Translations under genes and position numbers: made by a program | The notes under the pieces: model-generated | What the model was told of the DNA's origin: nothing | What the model saw: the letters and a program-made list of their open reading frames with translations, nothing else | Databases searched by the model: none | Part shown: in pieces, positions 1 to 7,392 of the stretch | Position numbering within the stretch: the first letter of the stretch is position 1 | Layout of the letters: the number at the start of each line of letters is the position of its first letter | Assembly: GCA_025210235.1 (NCBI GenBank) | Contig: JAOASG010000020.1 | Location: forward strand, 18,404 to 82,403 | Reading direction: 5' to 3' | DNA from: Vallitalea sp. | GTDB lineage: Bacteria; Bacillota; Clostridia; Lachnospirales; Vallitaleaceae | DNA length: 64,000 nt

Positions 1-2111
1 TAATATCTGAAACAGATTTAGTAGGGAAGAGTAAAAAGCGTAAGAGAGTTAAAAATAAAAAGTTTAAAGGAAGTAAAATAGCTAGTTTTACAGAACTAAA
101 AGTTGGTGATTATGTAGTTCATGAAAATTATGGAATTGGTATATTTAGAGGAACTGAAAAAATAGATGTAGATGGTATTAGCAAAGATTATATTAAAATT
201 TCCTATAGAGATGAAGGAAATCTATATATATCTACAAGTCAATTAGATGTAATTCAAAAATACATTGGTTCGGAAGGTAAAAATCCAAAATTAAATAAAT
301 TAGGAACTAATGAATGGAAAAAAACTAAAAGTCGTGTAAAAAGTAATGTAGAAGATCTGGCAAAAGATTTGGTTCAATTATATGCGAAAAGGCAAGCTAA
401 GGTAGGCTATAACTTCTCAGAAGATACAGTATGGCAAAGAGAGTTTGAAGAAATGTTCCCTTATGAAGAAACAGACGATCAATTAATTGCTATAGAAGAA
501 ACTAAAAAAGATATGGAAAGCAAAAAAATAATGGATAGACTAATATGTGGAGATGTTGGTTATGGTAAAACAGAAGTGGCTATTAGAGGAGCATTTAAAT
601 CAGTCCAGGATGATAAACAAGTTGCATATCTAGTGCCTACAACAATATTAGCACAACAACATTATAATAACTTTTTGCAAAGAATGAAAGACTTTCCAGT
701 AAGAGTTGAAATGTTATCAAGGTTTAAAAGTCAAAAGGAACAAAAAAAGATAATAGAAGATACTAAAAAAGGTTTAGTAGATATTTTAATTGGAACACAT
801 AGGATAATTTCTAAAGATGTTATTTTTAAAGACTTAGGATTACTTATTATTGACGAGGAACAACGCTTTGGAGTAGCACATAAAGAAAAGATTAAAAAGG
901 TAAAACAAAATATAGATGTTTTGACATTGACAGCTACCCCTATACCAAGAACTCTTCATATGAGCTTAATTGGTATAAGGGATATGAGTGTGCTTGAAGA
1001 ACCACCAGAAGAAAGACATCCTATACAAACGTATGTCCTTGAACATAATGAAGAGCTAATTAAAGATGCAATTTATAGAGAGCTTTCAAGAGATGGTCAA
1101 ATATATTATGTATATAATAGGGTAAAGAAAATTGATGAAGTAGCGGATAAAATAAGCAAAATGGTACCAGAAGCTAATGTTGCCTTTGCGCATGGACAAA
1201 TGAATGAACGAGAACTTGAAAATATTATGTTTGATTATATAAACGGAGAAATTGATATTCTTGTTTGTACAACAATTATTGAGACAGGTCTTGATATACA
1301 AAATACAAATACTATAATTATTCAAGATGCAGATAGATTAGGATTATCACAGTTATATCAATTAAGAGGTAGAGTAGGTAGATCTAATAGGGTTGCATAT
1401 GCTTACTTATTATATAAAAAAGATAAAGTTCTTCAAGAAACTGCAGAAAAAAGATTACAAGCTATAAAGCAATTTACTGAATTTGGATCTGGATTTAAAA
1501 TTGCAATGAGAGATCTTGAGATTAGAGGAGCGGGTAGTTTACTTGGAGCGAGACAACACGGCCATATGGAATCAGTTGGATATGATTTGTACTGTAAATT
1601 ATTAGAAGAAGCAATACATGAAGTAAGTAATGAAAAAGTAGAAGAGAGCTTTGAGACGTCTGTGGAACTAAATGTTAATGCTTTTATACCAAATACTTAT
1701 ATAAAAGATGAAATACGTAAACTTGGGGCTTATAAAAAGATTGCAAGTATTGAAAATGAAAAGGATTATTATGATGTGCAAGAAGAGCTTGAAGATAGAT
1801 ATGGTGACTTGCCAAAATCAGTTGTTAATCTATTAGATATTGCTTATATAAAAGCTTTAGCAAATAGTGCTGGTATTATATCTATAGAGCAAAAAGGAGA
1901 TAATATTAAATTTGAAGTTATAAAGAACGCTAAAATAAACCCAGAATTGATACCTGAACTATTAAATAAATACAAAAACAAATTATTTTTTACTATTAAT
2001 AAAACACCATATTTCACTTTTAATATTAATAAATTGGATAAGAAACAATTTTTCAGACATATTAAAAATGTGTTACAAGACATAAATGATTTGAAGGATT
2101 TGTTGGTTTAA
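1..2111 (+). CDS. mfd: Transcription-repair coupling factor Mfd (C-terminal part, 5' truncated by window edge)
   Basis: Mfd is a DNA translocase that pushes stalled RNA polymerase off damaged template and recruits UvrA. The open frame runs from base 3 with no start codon, so the N-terminal UvrB-like part lies outside the window. The visible part opens with the RNA-polymerase-interacting (CarD-like) domain (VGDYVVHENYGIGIFRG, then LYIS..QLD), followed by the RecG-like motor: Walker A GDVGYGKTE near base 550, DEEQRFG near 855, TATPIPRTLHMS near 935 and QLRGRVGRS near 1362. The TRCF C-terminal domain follows to the stop. An internal ATG at 369 is not the start, because conserved Mfd sequence continues upstream in frame. 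It is followed by the foldase gene at 2234, as is usual in clostridia. Identification is secure. Confidence 0.97.
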   Translation, partial: ISETDLVGKSKKRKRVKNKKFKGSKIASFTELKVGDYVVHENYGIGIFRGTEKIDVDGISKDYIKISYRDEGNLYISTSQLDVIQKYIGSEGKNPKLNKLGTNEWKKTKSRVKSNVEDLAKDLVQLYAKRQAKVGYNFSEDTVWQREFEEMFPYEETDDQLIAIEETKKDMESKKIMDRLICGDVGYGKTEVAIRGAFKSVQDDKQVAYLVPTTILAQQHYNNFLQRMKDFPVRVEMLSRFKSQKEQKKIIEDTKKGLVDILIGTHRIISKDVIFKDLGLLIIDEEQRFGVAHKEKIKKVKQNIDVLTLTATPIPRTLHMSLIGIRDMSVLEEPPEERHPIQTYVLEHNEELIKDAIYRELSRDGQIYYVYNRVKKIDEVADKISKMVPEANVAFAHGQMNERELENIMFDYINGEIDILVCTTIIETGLDIQNTNTIIIQDADRLGLSQLYQLRGRVGRSNRVAYAYLLYKKDKVLQETAEKRLQAIKQFTEFGSGFKIAMRDLEIRGAGSLLGARQHGHMESVGYDLYCKLLEEAIHEVSNEKVEESFETSVELNVNAFIPNTYIKDEIRKLGAYKKIASIENEKDYYDVQEELEDRYGDLPKSVVNLLDIAYIKALANSAGIISIEQKGDNIKFEVIKNAKINPELIPELLNKYKNKLFFTINKTPYFTFNINKLDKKQFFRHIKNVLQDINDLKDLLV

Positions 2112-2233
2112 ATTATAATTAAATTATATAATTAATTCACAAAAATAAATCAGTATTATTTTGTGTGGGTTAAAAGGACATATATTAATGAAATCAATAT
2201 AATATTATTTGGTTTCTATAAGGAGAGATAACA

Positions 2234-3349
2234 ATGAAAAGCACTTACAAGTATATAAGTAAGTATATTCTGCTTTTCATACTCATCTTCTTATTTACGG
2301 GTTGTAGTGGAAGTAAGGATAGCAAAAATGATTCTAAAATCTATTCATATCAAGAAAGGCTACTTACTATTGATGGTAAAGATATTAGCGTAGATGAGGT
2401 AATGCCGTATTTGTTACAGGTTAAAATGGAGTTTGAAGAATTAGGAGGAGAAGATGTCTGGGATCATAATGATTTTAGTGGTGGAAAAAAAGCTAAAGAT
2501 GTAGCAAGATTAGCTGTGTTAGATAATATTACAAGAACTAAGATATTAGTACGTAAAGCAAGTGAAATAGGTATTAATATAACAAAAGAAGAGGAAAATG
2601 AGATAAGGATACAATCACTAAAATATTATAATGGTCTACAAAAAGCAGAAAAAGATAAGTATCATTTAACAAAAGACAGTATTTTTAATTCATTCAAAGA
2701 GTTTAAAATAGCGAATAAGGTATTTGTTGAAATGACTAAAGAGTATGTTCCAGAAGAGAAAGAATTAATGGAAATTCTATCAACTAATGAAGATTATATT
2801 AGTTTAAAATCTAGTGACGTAAAAGAAATATTAAAAAAGATTAAGGTTAAACATATATTTATAAAAACACATAGCATAAATGAAAAGGGAGAATATACAC
2901 TAATTTCAAAAAATATTTTAGAGGAAGCAAAAAAAGTAGTAGAAAAAGTACACAATAAGGCAGTTGCAGGTGAAAATTTTGATGCGCTTATTAATAAATA
3001 CTCAGAAGATAAACAAGATGAGTATATTTTTGTTACAAGATTTATTAAAGATGAATTTAAAAGTTTACTAGAATTAGAGATCGGGCAAATAAGCAATATT
3101 TTAAAAAGTAATTATGGGTATCATATATTTCAAATGGTTGAAAAGATCGATGCAACAGAAGATGAAATTACAAAATTTAAGAATAATTTTGATAAATGGG
3201 AACAGCAATTAAAAGAAGAATATACCAAACAATTAACGAATAATGCATTTAATGAAATATATGATGAATGGAAAAGCAATACAATAGTAGACCTAAACGA
3301 GGAATTATGGGTCCAAATAGATATTTTCGGGAATATTAATAATGAATGA
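2234..3349 (+). CDS. PrsA/SurA-like parvulin peptidyl-prolyl isomerase lipoprotein
   Basis: This is a predicted extracytoplasmic foldase that would help exported proteins fold at the outer face of the membrane. The start ATG follows an AAGGAGAG ribosome site. Residues 1-24 form a lipoprotein signal ending in the lipobox LFTGC, so Cys24 would be lipidated. A SurA_N-like helical region follows, then a PpiC-type domain at about residues 205-305, recognisable from KVKHIFIKT, the FDALINKYSED stretch and GYHIFQMVEK. The length of 371 residues is normal for the family. The family assignment is good; the specific clients are unknown, and the name prsA would be by analogy only. A strong terminator follows. 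Confidence 0.85.
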   Translation: MKSTYKYISKYILLFILIFLFTGCSGSKDSKNDSKIYSYQERLLTIDGKDISVDEVMPYLLQVKMEFEELGGEDVWDHNDFSGGKKAKDVARLAVLDNITRTKILVRKASEIGINITKEEENEIRIQSLKYYNGLQKAEKDKYHLTKDSIFNSFKEFKIANKVFVEMTKEYVPEEKELMEILSTNEDYISLKSSDVKEILKKIKVKHIFIKTHSINEKGEYTLISKNILEEAKKVVEKVHNKAVAGENFDALINKYSEDKQDEYIFVTRFIKDEFKSLLELEIGQISNILKSNYGYHIFQMVEKIDATEDEITKFKNNFDKWEQQLKEEYTKQLTNNAFNEIYDEWKSNTIVDLNEELWVQIDIFGNINNE

Positions 3350-3372
3350 AATAAGCTTTAATATCTAATAAT

Positions 3373-3404
3373 AAGAACTAAGAGATAATCTTAGTTCTTT
3401 TTTT
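3373..3404 (+). terminator. Rho-independent terminator after the foldase gene
   Basis: A perfect 10-bp stem (AAGAACTAAG at 3373-3382 with CTTAGTTCTT at 3390-3399), a 7-base loop and a T run to 3404. It separates the mfd-foldase unit from spoVT. Confidence 0.85.
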
Positions 3405-3509
3405 GAACCTTTTTTGTTCTCTTATAGTAAGTTCTGTTAATAAGTAAAAATCATAGGACGTTCTTAAAAAAATTGGTAATAATGTGTAAGTACAAAGCTG
3501 TTAAATAAT

Positions 3510-3538
3510 GAATATTTTAGTGTAATTGTTGCATACTA
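3510..3538 (+). promoter_or_regulatory. Sigma-G/sigma-F-type promoter of spoVT
   Basis: GAATA (3510-3514), a 17-base spacer and CATACTA (3532-3538) fit the forespore sigma-G consensus (GHATR, 17-18 bases, CATWHTA) at every specified position. It lies 43 bases before the spoVT start. In B. subtilis spoVT is a sigma-G gene, so the motif and the gene agree. Sigma-F and sigma-G promoters overlap in sequence, so the exact factor is inferred. Confidence 0.7.
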
Positions 3539-3580
3539 TTATTGACAGCTTTGTGATGACTATCTAAAGGAGGTAATAAT

Positions 3581-4132
3581 TTGAAAGCAACTGGTATTGT
3601 AAGAAGAATAGATGATCTTGGTAGGGTAGTAATACCAAAAGAAATAAGAAGGACATTACGAATAAGAGAAGGAGATCCATTAGAGATATTTACTGATAAA
3701 GATGGAGAAATAATATTGAAAAAGTATTCTCCAATAGGAGAATTAGGAACATTTGCTAAGCAATATGCAGAAGCTTTAGCACAAACAACAGGGCATATTA
3801 TCTGTATATCTGATAAAGATCAAGTTATAGCAGTCTCAGGTGGATCAAAAAGAGAATTTTTAGAGAAACAAATTAGTAAAGAATTGGAAAAAGTAATAAC
3901 TGAAAGAGAAACGATTATAGCTACTAAAGACGAAAAGAAATTTATTGATATTTTATATGATGCAGAAAATGATGAATATACCTCTGAGGTTATAACACCA
4001 ATAATATCTGAAGGGGATGCTATAGGTGCTGTCATTTTATTAAGTAAAGATACAAAGATTAAAATGGGCGAGGTAGAAACAAAATTAGCTCATTCAGCAG
4101 CAGGATTTTTAGGAAAACAAATGGAGCAATAG
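3581..4132 (+). CDS. spoVT: Stage V sporulation transcription factor SpoVT
   Basis: SpoVT is the forespore regulator that tunes sigma-G genes and spore coat/cortex quality. It starts at TTG, set by the AAAGGAGG site ending 8 bases before it. Residues 1-50 are the AbrB-type swapped-hairpin DNA-binding domain (MKATGIVRRIDDLGRVVIPK, IRRTLRIREGDPLEIF). Residues 56-180 are the GAF-like sensor domain (HIICISDKDQVIAVSGG, AVILLSKD). The length of 183 residues matches the usual 178-185. It sits alone between a terminator and the mazG promoter and is preceded by a sigma-G-like promoter. Identification is firm because AbrB itself lacks the GAF domain. Confidence 0.95.
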   Translation: MKATGIVRRIDDLGRVVIPKEIRRTLRIREGDPLEIFTDKDGEIILKKYSPIGELGTFAKQYAEALAQTTGHIICISDKDQVIAVSGGSKREFLEKQISKELEKVITERETIIATKDEKKFIDILYDAENDEYTSEVITPIISEGDAIGAVILLSKDTKIKMGEVETKLAHSAAGFLGKQMEQ

Positions 4133-4135
4133 AAG

Positions 4136-4170
4136 AAAGGCTGGGTTATATATTAGCTCAGTCTTTATTT
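4136..4170 (+). terminator. Probable terminator of spoVT
   Basis: AAAGGCTGGGTTA (4136-4148) pairs with TAGCTCAGTCTTT (4154-4166) mostly through G-C, A-U and several G-U pairs, then TTATTTA. The wobble pairs weaken the call. Confidence 0.45.
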
Positions 4171-4227
4171 ATAGTATATTCAATATAGTAAAAAATAATA
4201 ATATTGCACTAATTCAAAAAAATATAT

Positions 4228-4255
4228 TTGAATACATACAATATTATGTTATAAT
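4228..4255 (+). promoter_or_regulatory. Sigma-A-type promoter for mazG
   Basis: TTGAAT (4228-4233), a 16-base spacer and TATAAT (4250-4255). The predicted transcript start near 4262 makes the TTG at 4270 an unlikely initiation codon and favours an ATG further down. Confidence 0.55.
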
Positions 4256-4287
4256 TTGGTATATATTATTTGATTGGAATGAAGAAT

Positions 4288-5079
4288 ATGACAAATGATA
4301 ACAAAATCAATGAAAAATATACTTTTCAAGATCTTAAGAATATCATGAAATTATTAAGAAGTGATGAAGGATGTCCTTGGGATAAAGTTCAGACTCATGA
4401 AAGCCTTAAAGATTCAACGCTAGAAGAAACTTATGAAGTTCTAGAGGCTATAAACAATAAAGATATGGATAATCTTAAGGAAGAATTAGGAGATGTTTTA
4501 TTACAAGTAGTATTTCACTCACAAATAGCATCAGATAACAATATGTTTAATGTCGAAGATGTTATTAATGGTATTTGTGAAAAACTTATCAGAAGACATC
4601 CTCATGTATTTAAAGAAAAAGAGGACAAATCTCCTGAAGAAGTTACTGAAACTTGGAATGCAATTAAGAGAATTGAAAAAAAACATATTTCATACAGTAA
4701 TGATATGAAGAATATCCCTAAAGCACTTCCTGCATTAATGCGAGCTGTTAAAGTTCAAAAAAAAGCCAAAGAAATTGGATTTGATTTTCAGGATACAAAT
4801 CAAGCTTTTCAAAAAATATTTGAAGAAACAGAAGAACTTGAAGAAGCTATTAAAAATGGAAACAAATCCCATATAATGGAAGAATATGGTGATTTATTGT
4901 TTTCAATAGTTAATATATCAAGGTTTTTGAAATTAAATCCTGAATTTTCCTTGACAAATGCCACAGAAAAGTTTATAAATAGATTTGAGGGATTAGAAAA
5001 CCTTGCCAGAACAAAAGGTTTAGTAATAAGCGACATAACTTTACAAGAATTGGACAAGTTATGGGAAGAACTCAAATAA
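4288..5079 (+). CDS. mazG: Nucleoside triphosphate pyrophosphohydrolase MazG
   Basis: MazG hydrolyses (d)NTPs to NMP and pyrophosphate, a house-cleaning activity. Two MazG helical repeats are visible: GCPWDKVQTHESL with EETYEVLEAI and EELGDVLLQ in the first half, and EETEELEEAI with EEYGDLLFSIVN in the second. Both carry the ExxE...ExxD magnesium-binding pattern. The family is called YabN in Bacillus, where it has an extra N-terminal methylase domain that is absent here. The start is uncertain: ATG 4288 has GGA nine bases before it; ATG 4279 and TTG 4270 are in-frame alternatives. Position before hup and rqcP matches the conserved Firmicute order. Confidence 0.92.
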   Translation: MTNDNKINEKYTFQDLKNIMKLLRSDEGCPWDKVQTHESLKDSTLEETYEVLEAINNKDMDNLKEELGDVLLQVVFHSQIASDNNMFNVEDVINGICEKLIRRHPHVFKEKEDKSPEEVTETWNAIKRIEKKHISYSNDMKNIPKALPALMRAVKVQKKAKEIGFDFQDTNQAFQKIFEETEELEEAIKNGNKSHIMEEYGDLLFSIVNISRFLKLNPEFSLTNATEKFINRFEGLENLARTKGLVISDITLQELDKLWEELK

Positions 5080-5113
5080 CATTAATAATAATCGTATACA
5101 CGATTGTTTATAA

Positions 5114-5144
5114 GCTAAGATTTTCTTAGCAGCGCATTTTGCGC
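5114..5144 (+). repeat. Two adjacent small hairpins between mazG and hup
   Basis: GCTAAGA/TCTTAGC (5114-5120 with 5124-5130) and GCGCA/TGCGC (5132-5136 with 5140-5144) sit back to back. There is no long T run, so they may be a weak mazG terminator or a structured hup leader. Confidence 0.45.
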
Positions 5145-5187
5145 CTTTGTTCAAAATAATAAATATAAATGTAGAGGAGGAGTTATT

Positions 5188-5466
5188 ATGAACAAAGCTG
5201 AATTAGTTACTGCTATGGCAGAGCAAACTGAATTAAGTAAAAAAGATGCAGAAAAAGCTTTAAAATCATTTATCGATGTTGTCTCAGGTGAGTTAAGTAA
5301 TGGGGGAAAAATTCAATTAGTTGGATTTGGTACTTTTGATGTTACTGAAAGAGCAGCTAGAGAAGGTAGAAACCCACAAACTGGTGAGCCAATGCAAATA
5401 GCAGCTTCTAAAGCACCAAGATTTAAAGCTGGAAAAGCTTTAAAAGACGCTGTAAATGGTCGTTAA
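5188..5466 (+). CDS. hup: HU family DNA-binding protein
   Basis: This is a small histone-like protein that bends and compacts DNA as a dimer. At 92 residues it has the full HU fold: helical N-terminus (MNKAELVTAMAE), the GFGTFDV turn, and the DNA-clamping arm with RAAREGRNPQTGEPM (Pro at the tip) followed by KAPRFKAGKALKDAVN. The ribosome site AGAGGAGGAG is strong, consistent with a highly expressed gene. It is a single-gene unit ending in a perfect palindromic terminator. IHF is excluded by the hbs-like sequence and host group. The same gene position (before yabO/rqcP) is seen in other clostridia. Confidence 0.95.
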   Translation: MNKAELVTAMAEQTELSKKDAEKALKSFIDVVSGELSNGGKIQLVGFGTFDVTERAAREGRNPQTGEPMQIAASKAPRFKAGKALKDAVNGR

Positions 5467-5490
5467 TTAACGATATAAAAGCTTAACAAG

Positions 5491-5516
5491 ATCTGCACAT
5501 ATGTGCAGATTTTTTC
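5491..5516 (+). terminator. Terminator of hup
   Basis: A perfect palindrome ATCTGCACAT/ATGTGCAGAT (5491-5510) followed by six T residues. Confidence 0.88.
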
Positions 5517-5559
5517 TTGCCATTTTTAGGCAATTAAAATAGTTGAAAGGGGACTTTAC

Positions 5560-5799
5560 ATGAGGTTAGATAAATATCTTAAGGTTTCTAGACTTATTAA
5601 AAGAAGGACTGTAGCTAACGAAGCCTGTGATGCAGGTAGAATTAAAATTAATGATAAAGTAGCTAAGGCAGGTACAAAAGTATCTGTTGGAGATATAATA
5701 GAAATACAATTTGGTGATAAAGTAGTTAAAGTTGAAGTGCTAATAGTTAAAGAAACCGTTAGAAAAGAAGAATCTAAAGATATGTTTAAATATTTATAA
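5560..5799 (+). CDS. rqcP: S4-domain RNA-binding protein RqcP (YabO)
   Basis: RqcP works with RqcH in ribosome-associated quality control, holding peptidyl-tRNA on obstructed 50S subunits while alanine tails are added. The 79-residue protein is almost entirely an S4 fold: MRLDKYLKVSRLIKRRT, then ANEACDAGRIKIND and the VGDIIEIQFG strand. An AAAGGGGA site precedes the ATG. Size and position (between hup/mazG and yabP) match B. subtilis yabO, which is RqcP. The Hsp15-type heat-shock paralogue is longer and lies elsewhere. A hairpin terminator follows. Confidence 0.9.
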   Translation: MRLDKYLKVSRLIKRRTVANEACDAGRIKINDKVAKAGTKVSVGDIIEIQFGDKVVKVEVLIVKETVRKEESKDMFKYL

Positions 5800-5804
5800 A
5801 GAGG

Positions 5805-5834
5805 AAGCTGTCTTAAAAACATAAGGCAGCTTTT
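5805..5834 (+). terminator. Terminator of rqcP
   Basis: AAGCTGTCTTA (5805-5815) pairs with TAAGGCAGCTT (5822-5832), with one G-U pair, and ends in TTTT. Confidence 0.7.
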
Positions 5835-5846
5835 AACTTTTATAAA

Positions 5847-5918
5847 GTGTTATATAATTAATTTTTCTTGCCTTACCCTGAAAAGCGGCCGGTCAGCGCA
5901 AAATCAATTATATAACAC
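5847..5918. repeat. 72-bp inverted-repeat element between rqcP and yabP
   Basis: Two 19-base arms (5847-5865 and 5900-5918) are inverted copies with one mismatch. They enclose a 34-base core that is locally GC-rich (GCGGCCGGTCAGCGC) in an otherwise AT-rich gap. The arms exceed an ordinary terminator stem and there is no T tract. It may be a small mobile repeat or a structured RNA. The rest of the 5835-6046 gap shows nothing else clear. Confidence 0.6.
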
Positions 5919-6046
5919 ATTAAGTTGTTCTACTAATTAAGAAATAGGGGAAAAGAGTAGTCCAATAAAAAAATAGTACATTAGAATAAATCCTTATAAT
6001 GGTTAATATAATGAAATATAGGATTGTCATTATAAGGAGGGTAAAG

Positions 6047-6325
6047 ATGGAAGAAAAACATAATAACACAAATCATAGAATAATAATCAATGATAGAGAA
6101 AGGGTCGCAATAACGGGTGTTTCGGATGTTATATCTTTTGATACAGATATTATTATAATTGAGACAGAGATGGGGACACTTACCATTAAAGGCCTAGATT
6201 TACATGTCAATAGACTTAATCTAGAGAAAGAAGAGTTAGACTTGGATGGGCAAATTGAAGGAATAGAGTATAGTGATGGGTCAGCGTATAGAACTAAAGG
6301 ATTTATGTCAAAATTATTTGGTTAG
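6047..6325 (+). CDS. yabP: Sporulation protein YabP
   Basis: YabP is a small spore-formation protein of unknown biochemistry, needed in the mother cell in Bacillus. The start ATG at 6047 follows AAGGAGGG (6034-6041); an earlier ATG at 5999 has no ribosome site. The 92-residue protein shows the YabP/YqfC core: HRIIINDRERVAITGVSDV, SFDTDIIIIETEMGTLTIKG, and the closing LDLDGQIEGIEYSD. It is 7 bases from yabQ, so the two are cotranscribed and probably translationally linked. YqfC is a paralogue, but the yabQ neighbour settles the assignment. Confidence 0.93.
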   Translation: MEEKHNNTNHRIIINDRERVAITGVSDVISFDTDIIIIETEMGTLTIKGLDLHVNRLNLEKEELDLDGQIEGIEYSDGSAYRTKGFMSKLFG

Positions 6326-6332
6326 GTGAGGT

Positions 6333-6821
6333 ATGAATAGTTTAGTAAGTTCTCAAGCTATAAGTTTTATAATATCAATACTAAATGGACTTTTTCTAGG
6401 GTTAGTTTATGATTTATTAAGAGTTCTAAGAAGAATAATAAAACATCCCAAATGGCTTATTAATATTGAAGATATGGGGTTTTGGATATTTGGTAGTATT
6501 ATCATTTTTCTTGATATATTTAAAAATAATAATGGTGTACTAAGATATTTTTTATGTATAGGGGTTTTTTTAGGATTAGTTATTTATTTCTCCTTAATTA
6601 GTAAAATGGTTATATTAGTTATTATGAAAGTTTATAATTTTTTAACAAATATAATTAAATTTATATTTATAATAATAAGTAAACCTATAAAAATTATATT
6701 AAGTCCTTTTATATATCTAATAAGAAAAATATATAAACTCTTGAAAAAAACAAAAAAATGGTTAATAATAAGATATAAGAAAATGATCAAAAATATAAAG
6801 ATTATATTTAAGAAAAAATAA
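6333..6821 (+). CDS. yabQ: Spore cortex biosynthesis protein YabQ
   Basis: YabQ is a mother-cell membrane protein required for cortex formation. The 162 residues begin with three hydrophobic segments (about 8-28, 47-64 and 68-92) with the family signature GLVYDLLRVLRRIIKHP between the first two. The tail from about 115 is strongly basic and Lys/Ile-rich, as in clostridial homologues. The start follows GGTGAGGT. Immediately upstream is yabP and downstream divIC, the same order as in B. subtilis. Confidence 0.9.
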   Translation: MNSLVSSQAISFIISILNGLFLGLVYDLLRVLRRIIKHPKWLINIEDMGFWIFGSIIIFLDIFKNNNGVLRYFLCIGVFLGLVIYFSLISKMVILVIMKVYNFLTNIIKFIFIIISKPIKIILSPFIYLIRKIYKLLKKTKKWLIIRYKKMIKNIKIIFKKK

Positions 6822-6880
6822 ATATAAAGATATATTTTTAAGCATTATTAAATATGTTATATGAAAGGAATGCTAATACC

Positions 6881-7174
6881 ATGAGAAAAAAAAGAAGAAA
6901 AACAAAAGCTGTATTATTTTCTACAATAGTATTAATTATATTGATTGTGGCTGTTAGTATTAAAATAACATCTTTATACTCTTTGAATAAAGAGTTGAAA
7001 CAAAATGAAGCTGAATTAGAAAAAAAAATACAATTAGAAAATGATAGATATATTAAATTGCTTAATCAAAGGGAGTACATAAAAACTGATGAGTATATTG
7101 AGCAATTAGGTAGGGAGAAATTTGGACTAGTTAAGCCGGGCGAATTTATCTTTATAAATAAAGAAGATGAATAA
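6881..7174 (+). CDS. divIC: Septum formation initiator DivIC/FtsB family protein
   Basis: DivIC forms a membrane complex with FtsL and DivIB that activates septal wall synthesis. The 97-residue form has a basic N-terminus, one membrane segment (about residues 11-30), a coiled coil (LNKELKQNEAELEKKIQLEN and onward), and the C-terminal GREKFGLVKPGE motif typical of the family. I chose ATG 6881 because AAAGGA lies 11 bases upstream; ATG 6854 would add nine residues and lacks a ribosome site. Its place before spoIIE matches B. subtilis divIC. Confidence 0.88.
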   Translation: MRKKRRKTKAVLFSTIVLIILIVAVSIKITSLYSLNKELKQNEAELEKKIQLENDRYIKLLNQREYIKTDEYIEQLGREKFGLVKPGEFIFINKEDE

Positions 7175-7272
7175 GGCTTAGTATTAATAAATAGCTATAA
7201 CTTTAATTTCTACTTGAGGTATAGAATTTTTATTTATTCCTCTATTCGATAATTAACTTATTCATGAGAAAA

Positions 7273-7340
7273 TTTGTCAAAAAGTTTTTTGATTTTAGGT
7301 ACAAGTTATGACAAACAAATCAGTAAACATACTCTATAAT
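7273..7340 (+). promoter_or_regulatory. Spo0A-type promoter of spoIIE
   Basis: A -10 TATAAT (7335-7340) is preceded by ATGACA (7308-7313) at a 21-base spacing, far over the normal 17. B. subtilis spoIIE and spoIIG promoters have the same abnormal 21-22 base spacing and depend on Spo0A. A TTTGTCAA element (7273-7280) is one base from the 0A box TGTCGAA, and an inverted TTGTC lies over the -35. Regulation by Spo0A~P is inferred from these features. Confidence 0.6.
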
Positions 7341-7392
7341 TAGTTCTCACCAAGAAATAATTAATAATTGTTTTGTGAGGGGGAGGACGAAT

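Noticed and set aside
5556..5822. 88-codon open frame on the minus strand over rqcP
   Set aside because: Antisense to a clear S4-domain gene, with no ribosome site and low-complexity Ser/Leu/Thr content.
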